Translations under genes and position numbers: made by a program
Assembly (NCBI RefSeq): GCF_010672455.1
Contig: NZ_JAAHGO010000012.1
Span: 694,421-753,806, forward strand
Reading direction: 5' to 3'
From: Okeania sp. SIO2C9
Lineage (GTDB): Bacteria > Cyanobacteriota > Cyanobacteriia > Cyanobacteriales > Microcoleaceae
DNA length: 59,386 bases
The notes under the pieces: generated by a model
Told to the model about the DNA's origin: nothing
Database searches by the model: none
Seen by the model: the letters and a program-made list of their open reading frames with translations, nothing else
In this document: piece after piece, positions 54,148 to 59,386 of the stretch
Numbering within the stretch: position 1 is the first letter of the stretch
Layout: each line of letters starts with the position of its first letter

Positions 54148-54772
54148 AAGTTTCGAGCAACAGTTGACGATTAATGTAACTGATGTGGATGATACTCCCA
54201 CTGAACCAGATAACTTCAATACTATCTATGGAAGTGACAACAACGATAATCTAAGTGGCACAGTAGATAATGATGCGATCTACGGTGAAGGTGGCAATGA
54301 TTTAATTATTGGACGGAAAGGTGACGATCTGCTCAATGGCGACAGTGGAAATGACGAAATTAATGGTGGTTCTGGTAACGATCTCCTCAATGGTGGTTCT
54401 GGTAACGATCTCCTCAATGGTGGAAGAGGTATGGATACTCTTACAGGAGTAGACATAACTTCTGCTCAACCTGGTTATAATGAGATAGATATTTTGCGGG
54501 GCAATGCTGATGCCGATCTATTTATCTTAGGCGATAGTAGTCAAGTTTACTACACTGGAAATGGTATAAACGATTATGCTCGGATTGATACTTTCAATAG
54601 CGGTCAAGGCGATCGAATTCAACTATCTGGAAGTAGTGGTGACTATACATTAGAAGAAAATGTTCCTGGATTGCCAAAAGGAACTGCTATTTACAATAAT
54701 GATGATTTGGTTGGTATTGTCAATAATGTTAGAAATATGGATTTGAATAGCAGTGATTTTTCTTTTGTATAA
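53045..54772 (+). CDS. secreted CAP-domain protein with cadherin-like and RTX repeats
   Basis: 575 aa from ATG 53045; an earlier in-frame ATG at 52934 has no support from the duplicate. Layout: a CAP/SCP domain (about 5-175, with HSQWMLDNNEFSHTGENG and SPGHRENLMNASFEAIGV), an SdrD/Cna-B-like beta domain (about 178-265, with Asp-rich SGDLDGDGQADD), a cadherin-like domain (about 282-380), then six or so RTX calcium-binding nonapeptides (about 400-460, GSGNDLLNGG) and a C-terminal hemolysin-type tail. RTX repeats and the lack of a Sec signal point to type I secretion and calcium-dependent folding outside the cell. The CAP domain's activity is unknown. Compare the second copy at 58245. Confidence 0.88.
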   Translation: MATTLPSAQDQYMLELINRGRQDPAAEADHYNIDLNEGLAQDTISTDAKQPLAFNLNLNTAANEHSQWMLDNNEFSHTGENGTQFWERMTNAGYQWFGAGENISFDSPLASGISDFTGLVEENHKDLFISPGHRENLMNASFEAIGVSSLQATTYIWNGTTYTDVVMTTQKFGRNNDGPFITGVAYTDAVNNDDFYTVGEGIGGITVTAVDTANGANTFTTTTWDSGGYSLDVSPNATYDVTFSGDLDGDGQADDTATYQVTVGSENVKQDVVSDNLPPSTPTNSAPTAVEIDNNSIAENSVNNTVVGNLTTDDPDAGDTHSYQLVDDADGRFGLDGDQIVVTDGSGLDFESIANHNITVRTTDAGGESFEQQLTINVTDVDDTPTEPDNFNTIYGSDNNDNLSGTVDNDAIYGEGGNDLIIGRKGDDLLNGDSGNDEINGGSGNDLLNGGSGNDLLNGGRGMDTLTGVDITSAQPGYNEIDILRGNADADLFILGDSSQVYYTGNGINDYARIDTFNSGQGDRIQLSGSSGDYTLEENVPGLPKGTAIYNNDDLVGIVNNVRNMDLNSSDFSFV

Positions 54773-54853
54773 ACCTCTAGTGCAGGATAGCAGAAATAAC
54801 TAACCAGTTACAAAATCCTAAAAGCCTTACCAATCAATAATTTTGACTGTCTT

Positions 54854-54945
54854 GAGTGTGTATTACATTCTGAGGAGACCTCAGAATTACACACTCGATA
54901 CATGACTTTTGACTTTTGACTTCCGCGTAGCGGCACTAGTTTGGT
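54854..54945 (+). repeat. 43-bp hairpin repeat plus AGTCAAAAGTCA tail
   Basis: GAGTGTGTATTACATTCTGA pairs with its complement to 54896 (stem arms of about 20 bp, loop AGA). The tail ACTTTTGACTTCCGCGTAGC and GGCACTAG is shared with 8975-9056 and the 3' end of rnz. Confidence 0.8.
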
Positions 54946-54960
54946 CTGAATTGATTTTAT

Positions 54961-55022
54961 GGTAGTGGTGCATTGTATGATTTGGGTAAAGGTATGGTGA
55001 GCATTTTAGCCACCATCCACCA
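54961..55022 (-). repeat. inverted-repeat element, TAGTRRTGGTG ends
   Basis: Minus-strand copy of the element at 21172: TATAGTAGTGGTGGATGGTG to CAATGCACCACTACC. Confidence 0.65.
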
Positions 55023-55036
55023 CTACTATAGAACCC

Positions 55037-55183
55037 GTTATATCAAATCCGGTTGAATACTTATCATATATTTGGGGGTGGAGAGTGTGGGAAGCATGGG
55101 GAGAAGGGGGAGGTTGAGAGATTGAAGGCGAGAAAGTGTGGATAGAATTATAAACATATACTGTATAACCGGATTCTATATTA
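55037..55183. repeat. inverted-repeat element, TATATCAAATCCGGTT ends
   Basis: Ends TATATCAAATCCGGTTGAAT and ATAACCGGATTCTATATT; related to the CATGTCCGG family but with CAAATCC. It includes short GGGAGA-like units. The IS5-type element begins exactly at its right edge. Confidence 0.65.
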
Positions 55184-55361
55184 GACATCTCCAAAAATAC
55201 TCAAACGCCTATCCTAACTACCTTTTTCCAGAGCTATCGCCATAGAGAAAAGTAGCCAATTTTTACGGTGTCATCAGCTCTTAGAGTTATTTGTTGTTAC
55301 TAATCAACTTTTTGATTACACTTTTTTCCTCATTTTTTTTGTGTTCAATCCGAATTTATAC

Positions 55362-56328
55362 TTATATTAATTTTCCAATTCTTAACCTAACTAAACCACA
55401 TATTGTTAGAATTACTTTTTCGTAATTTTTCTCTTTTAATCTCAATCTTTCTCGCGCCACACGCGCATATTTTTATCAACCTTATTACCTGTTCTACAAA
55501 TATTCTTTTTTGGGCTTTCCGTTTATTCTCTTCTTTAGTTTCTGGTGACATTTTTGGGTTTTTAGTTTTTTTTGTGTAGAAACTCTTGCTCCACCTTGAT
55601 CACCTTTATCTCCTTGGAATTTTTGTTCATCATCAAAATTTTTTTGTTGTTTCTTCAGTAAATTAATCTCACTTTCTGGCCTTCTTTCTCCCACTATTAC
55701 ATCTACTATTTCTTGTCCTGTCTTGAGTGCTTCTTACATTCGCCGTGGGACGGCGAATTAAGCACTCGCTTTTTCTGTGGTAATTATTTGATTTTTCAAA
55801 GTATGTTTTTTTTGTTTCCCTGAGTAATATTTTTTTTGTTTGTGGTCCTCACCAGGTCTTTCTCTACAATGTTGCTGTACTATCTACAATCAATTCTAGT
55901 TCTGTTAATATTTCTTTAATCCATAAATATTCTGATTGTTTTTTCCTAAGCTTGTTCTCATAAACTTGCTGGTAATAATTCCCGAAAAATATCTATCCAA
56001 TAATGAAATATATTATTTGCTGTTGATTCACTTACTCCAAAAATTATCCCTAGTAATTTCAAGGTAGGCATATGATGCAAATAATACAAGGTCAAAATTA
56101 TTTCTTCCCTATGATTTAAAGATTTTTTCCTTCCTCCTCCTTGTTTGATTAATCTTTTTTCGTAGGCTGGCGTTCGCGCTAGCGTTGCGGAGCATCATCC
56201 CTTGTCTTTTCTTTTATTCAATTTTTTGAGCATTTTCTATTAATTTTATTAGTTGTTTGTCTGTAATGCCAATAATTCTCTTTGTTTATGAGTGGATGGT
56301 TATAAATATATTCTAATACTTGGTTCAT
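55362..56328 (-). pseudogene. IS5-family transposase pseudogene
   Basis: Begins at 56328 (MNQVLEYIYNHPLINKENYW). Later pieces, in shifting frames, read LIKQGGGRKKSLNHREEIIL, TLYYLHHMPTLKLLGIIFGV, SESTANNIFHYWIDIFRELL and FDDEQKFQGDKGDQGGARVS, and it ends at about 55362 after GLVRLRIGKLI. These are the HTH and DDE-domain landmarks of cyanobacterial IS5-type transposases. Frameshifts, stops and a 43-bp palindrome insertion at 55725-55767 make it non-functional. A second GC-rich block (about 56163-56199) is probably another small insertion. Confidence 0.82.
55725..55767. repeat. 43-bp palindrome inside transposase pseudogene
   Basis: GAGTGCTTCTTACATTCGCC to GGCGAATTAAGCACTC, the same length and outline as 54854-54896 but with different central stem bases (CGCCGT/ACGGCG in place of TGAGG/CCTCA), still base-paired. 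It interrupts the transposase frame. Confidence 0.85.
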
Positions 56329-56396
56329 TGGCCACAGCGTATATATAATTGGCTACTACAATTTTACATTAAATTTTATTTTGGAGATGTCTATTA

Positions 56397-56491
56397 AACA
56401 TCTCCAGAAAAAAGGGAGTAGGGAGTAGGGGGAAAGAATTGAGAATTTATGTGGGATAATTGATTTTATTTTTTATTATTGGAGATGTCTA
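56397..56491. mobile_element. short IS5-derived MITE adjacent to the IS
   Basis: Begins ACATCTCCAGAAAAAAGGG and ends ATTATTGGAGATGTCTATTT, i.e. the same terminal sequences as the neighbouring IS but only about 95 bp, with GGGAGTA heptamers inside. Probably a deletion derivative of the IS. Confidence 0.65.
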
Positions 56492-56636
56492 TTTAGGATC
56501 TGGGGATGTTTTATATCAAATCCGTTTAATTCGGTATAAAAAAATGTTCCATCTTCAACCATTACCAAATATTTCTTGATCTCCCCATCTCCCCAAACTT
56601 TCCACCCTTCCCACACTCCCTACCCTCTTGATCTAA

Positions 56637-56733
56637 TGACCGAAAAGTTGTGGGTATGCGCCTCCCCTTTTAAGGGGATAATAAAAAAAATTTTCATCTC
56701 TTTGTCAATCCTCTTCTTTTCAAGGAGAGGTAA
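56637..56733 (+). repeat. TTACC/GGTAA fold-back element, short form
   Basis: TGACCGAAAAGTTGTGG to AAGGAGAGGTAA, 97 bp, nearly the same as the short copy at 11236. Followed directly by the long TTATTCA array. Confidence 0.8.
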
Positions 56734-56863
56734 TTATTCATTATTCATTATTCATTATTCATTATTCATTATTCATTATTCATTATTCATTATTCATTAT
56801 TCATTATTCATTATTCATTATTCATTATTCATTATTCATTATTCATTATTCATTATTCATTGT
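56734..56863. repeat. TTATTCA heptamer array
   Basis: About 18 near-perfect tandem TTATTCA units, the longest heptamer array in the window. It starts right after the GGTAA end of the fold-back element. A long open frame of HYSLFI repeats here is a composition artefact. Confidence 0.95.
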
Positions 56864-56889
56864 TGAAACCGATGCTACCGGATTTGATA

Positions 56890-57017
56890 TTACCGAATTA
56901 TTAATTATTAATTATTAATCATTAAATGATTCTGGTTTAAAGCTTCCCCTTTTAAGGGGAAAATAAAGAAATAATATCTCCTTATATTCAATCAAGAGCG
57001 GTTTTAACCAGAGGTAA
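56890..57017 (+). repeat. TTACC/GGTAA fold-back element, variant form
   Basis: TTACCGAATTATTAATTATT to AACCAGAGGTAA, 128 bp, with GGGGAAAATAAAGAAATAAT as in the copy at 24456. Followed by ATTATCA heptamers. Confidence 0.75.
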
Positions 57018-57082
57018 TTATCAATTATCAATTATCCATTATCAATTATCAATTAATGAACCCTCCTAAAATTAAGCTACAA

Positions 57083-57131
57083 GCTCGCGCGGGGATTTGA
57101 ACCCAAGCTTTTCGGTCCGGAGTGCTCTACA
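57083..57131 (-). other. tRNA-like remnant
   Basis: On the minus strand, GTAGAGCACTCCGGACCGAA then GGGTTCAAATCCC resemble a D-arm 3' half, anticodon region and T-arm of a tRNA, but the 5' acceptor and D-stem are absent and the anticodon stem does not close. Treated as a broken tRNA or chance similarity. Confidence 0.3.
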
Positions 57132-57301
57132 AACAGAATTATATGTATGCGCAAATTTTTAGGCTGAAGCGCTGATAGCTGAAGCGCTGATAGCTAGTTA
57201 CAGCGGTTTTCATTTGGGTAGACCACAGTAGGGACGTTCCATGGAACGTCCCTACAAGGTTTTGTTTGTGAAGATGTGGTTCATCAACTTGAAAAGCGCT
57301 G

Positions 57302-57620
57302 TAATGCTTTGAAAGTACAATATATTACTGCCATTCCCTGTGTGGAACGAGAGTTAATGTTACTCAAGATTAATGCTACTACAAATATGCGATCGGAAGT
57401 GGTTGAGATTGCAAATATTTTTCGGGCGCGGGTAGTAGACTTAGGTGAGGACTCATTAACTATTGAAGTAGTAAGAGACCCAGAAAAAATTTGCCATTGT
57501 CCAAATGCTTGCTAAATATGCTATCCGTGAAATTGCTAGGACAGGTAAAATTGCTTTAACTCGTGAGTCTGGAGTTAATACTGAGTTCCTAAAACTGAGA
57601 GCTTTGGAAGTAAAAATGTA
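57302..57620 (+). pseudogene. ilvH 3'-fragment (duplicate)
   Basis: Copy of the ilvH 3' part beginning at [20 protein letters not shown], nearly identical to the real gene at 51896. It lacks the N-terminal ACT domain and has a 2-bp deletion (PEKICHCPNAC in place of [12 protein letters not shown]), so it cannot make a working subunit. It ends in LRALEVKM as in the original. A brief open frame upstream (57276) is fused by chance. Confidence 0.92.
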
Positions 57621-58244
57621 AGTATTTTCTAGGATGTTAATTAGGAAAGGGTTAATCCTATAGGATCAGGAATGATAATTTAAGCTTTTCTCTCATTTCT
57701 AAGACTACTACTTTTCTCTTTCAAAACCTAACTTACCTTGATATTTTACTGATTTAATTTTAGTTATAATCCTAATTTTTTTCAATTAAATATTCTATCT
57801 TAAGTAATTACTCCTTTTTTGAGTGCAACCTCATTAGAAAAAATTACTTTTTTTATTAAGAATATTTTTTTTTGTTCATTAAATATATCGACTAACAATT
57901 TCCTTAAGGATATCCCACGGTAATATTGCTTAAAATACGATTTTTAGGTTGAAAAAAATCAATAATTAGTGTTTTCACTTAAGACAAAAATACTAACTTT
58001 TTGATATTACAAAATTACTCCCGGAACTTTACAAAGTTCCATGTAGAGCTAGATAGTAAATTAAATAATTGCTTGTTCTTAAAACACAAATCAAGTAGTT
58101 AAATTATTTCAATTAATTCTGAATTTTAACTACATGATTAGGCTAACTTTTCGAGCAATATTTAATTACTAAAAACTGGAGTTGACAAGGGAAATTATCC
58201 CTATTTTTCAACTACTGTCGTTTAAATTTACAACACAACAAACC

Positions 58245-59386
58245 ATGGCTACTACACTTCCTTCTGCTCAAGACCAATATATGCTCGAATTGATCAACAG
58301 AGATCGAGCAGCTCCTCAAGCAGCAGCAGATCGTTATCTAGATGGAATAAATGGAAGAGATGGAGACCTAAATCAAGGAGTTCCCGAACAAGATACAATC
58401 TCCACTGATGCAAAACAACCTTTAGCATTTAATCTGAACCTGAATACTGCTGCTGAAGGTCACGCTCAATGGTTACTAGATGAGAACAAATTTCAACACT
58501 CAGGAGAAGGTGGTACAAACTCCAGACAACGTATGCAAGCTGCGGGGTATACATTCACAAACCCCTCTGGTAATGGGGAAAACCTTGCTTGGTTTGGAAC
58601 AACAGGTTTTGTAGACTTCACCGGATTTGTGAGGAAAAACTACGAAAACTTGTTTATTGACAAAGACTACCCTAATAGAGGTCATCGTGTAAGTCTGATG
58701 AACCCTAACTTCCAGGAAATAGGAATTTCTTCACTACAAGGCCTGTTTACTTCTGGTGGCAGAACTTTTAACGCAGTGATGAGTGCCCAAAACTTTGCCT
58801 ATTCTGACGCGGGCGGCCCATTTATTACAGGTGTTGCCTACACTGATGCAGTTAATAATGACGATTTCTATACAGTTGGTGAAGGAATAGGCGGCATAAC
58901 AGTTACAGCAGTTGATACTGCCAATAGTGCTAATACTTTCACAACTACTACTTGGGATGCAGGTGGTTATAGTTTAGATGTAAGTCCAAATGCGACTTAC
59001 GATGTTACCTTCTCTGGGGATCTTGATGGGGATGGTCAGGCAGATGATACAGCAACTTATCAAGTTACTGTTGGTTCCGAAAACGTTAAACAAGATGTAG
59101 TTAGCGACAACTTACCTCCATCTACTCCCACCAATAATCCTCCCACCGCAGTACAAATAGATAACAATTCTATTGCTGAAAATAGTGTTAATAATACAGT
59201 GGTAGGTAATTTAACTACTGATGACCCTGATGCTGGGGATACTCACAGTTATCAATTGTTAGATGATGCTGATGGTCGTTTTGGTTTAGATGGAGACCAA
59301 ATAGTTGTTTCTGATAGTTCTGGATTGGATTTTGAAAGTGATGCGAATCATAATATTACTGTGCGAACTACTGATGCTGGGGGTGA
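58245..59386 (+). CDS. CAP-domain protein, second copy, partial (runs off the window)
   Basis: At least 380 codons, open to the window end, ATG 58245 in the same context as the first copy. The first 19 residues (MATTLPSAQDQYMLELINR) are identical to copy 1. The CAP domain (about 20-190) is diverged and longer, with an extra segment (DGINGRDGDLNQGVPEQ) and replaced CAP signatures (AEGHAQWLLDENKFQHSGEG; GHRVSLMNPNFQEIGI). From GPFITGVAYTDAVNND onward it again agrees at about 95% by eye, through the beta and cadherin-like domains. RTX repeats probably follow outside the window. No stop or frameshift, so probably functional. Confidence 0.9.
   Translation, partial: MATTLPSAQDQYMLELINRDRAAPQAAADRYLDGINGRDGDLNQGVPEQDTISTDAKQPLAFNLNLNTAAEGHAQWLLDENKFQHSGEGGTNSRQRMQAAGYTFTNPSGNGENLAWFGTTGFVDFTGFVRKNYENLFIDKDYPNRGHRVSLMNPNFQEIGISSLQGLFTSGGRTFNAVMSAQNFAYSDAGGPFITGVAYTDAVNNDDFYTVGEGIGGITVTAVDTANSANTFTTTTWDAGGYSLDVSPNATYDVTFSGDLDGDGQADDTATYQVTVGSENVKQDVVSDNLPPSTPTNNPPTAVQIDNNSIAENSVNNTVVGNLTTDDPDAGDTHSYQLLDDADGRFGLDGDQIVVSDSSGLDFESDANHNITVRTTDAGG

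Larger units (their letters stand above)
55184..56391 (-). mobile_element. IS5-family insertion sequence, degenerate, TSD TATTA
   Basis: 1208 bp with inverted ends GACATCTCC (left) and GGAGATGTC (right), flanked by TATTA at 55179-55183 and 56392-56396. It carries one minus-strand transposase pseudogene. It sits between the two copies of the CAP segment and may have taken part in the rearrangement. Confidence 0.82.
57302..59386 (+). repeat. segmental duplication, copy 2 (continues past the window)
   Basis: Aligned with 52099-54147 throughout, with small indels and a highly diverged stretch within the CAP domain. The left boundary is sharp at TAATG(C/T)TTTGAAAG. Sequence 5' of it shows a GGGACGTTCCATGGAACGTC palindrome instead of ilvH. 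Confidence 0.92.

Noticed and set aside
56576-56866. 96-codon frame of HYSLFI repeats
   Set aside because: Encoded by the TTATTCA microsatellite; not a protein.
57083-57131. Functional tRNA gene
   Set aside because: Acceptor stem and 5' half are missing; listed only as a low-confidence remnant.

Overview
The window is a 59 kb piece of an AT-rich cyanobacterial chromosome. The evidence is several cyanobacterium-specific genes (ndhL followed by a DUF3007 gene and trpA, the cyanobacterial glutamate-cysteine ligase, a cyanobacteriochrome-type photoreceptor, a CyaB-type adenylate cyclase) and scattered GCGATCGC (HIP1) octamers. Only about 54% is protein-coding. The rest is filled with small palindromic or terminal-inverted-repeat elements, 7-bp microsatellites and GGGGAGAT minisatellites. 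This low coding density suggests a large-genome filamentous non-heterocystous cyanobacterium of the Trichodesmium/Okeania/Moorea type; that placement is inference.

Layout. 1-1.5 kb: a 125-bp tandem array ahead of an orphan gene. 3.2-6.5 kb: a small unknown gene, a macrodomain pseudogene and a BMP-family lipoprotein pseudogene. 7.0-10.5 kb: divergent iron-type ABC permease and ATPase genes. 10.5-13.9 kb: mostly mobile-element debris around an HD-domain hydrolase. 14-20.3 kb: an unknown conserved gene, gshA, trmL and a LysM-M23 endopeptidase. 21-24.4 kb: tRNA-Met and two peroxiredoxin-family genes. 25.6-31.9 kb: a signalling block with a putative light-sensing diguanylate cyclase facing an operon-like set of an adenylate cyclase and two small proteins. 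32-41.4 kb: FkbM methyltransferase, recN, a membrane protein, a DUF4177-like protein and a SpoIID-domain protein. 41.6-47 kb: rnz, tRNA-Leu(UAA), an IS200/IS605 remnant, ndhL, DUF3007, trpA and a phosphoribulokinase-like kinase. 47.2-49.4 kb: three tandem paralogous methyltransferases. 50-52.4 kb: a tiny membrane protein, an RluD-type pseudouridine synthase and ilvH. 53-59.4 kb: a CAP/RTX protein gene, a dead IS5-type insertion sequence, then a second copy of the ilvH 3' end, the intergenic region and the CAP gene, cut by the window end.

Most genes are single housekeeping units. The strongest leads are: (1) a DXCF-type cyanobacteriochrome GAF domain, with Cys-Tyr in place of the usual Cys-His, fused to PAS, GAF and GGDEF domains, beside a cAMP-producing cyclase; (2) a 2 kb segmental duplication in which nearly identical flanks enclose a strongly diverged CAP domain; (3) several small mobile-element families with definable ends, one with a 6-bp TANNTA target duplication at all three copies, and nested or adjacent insertions that give relative ages; (4) pseudogenes with in-frame TAA or TGA interruptions. 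No CRISPR array, prophage or complete mobile element with an intact transposase was found.
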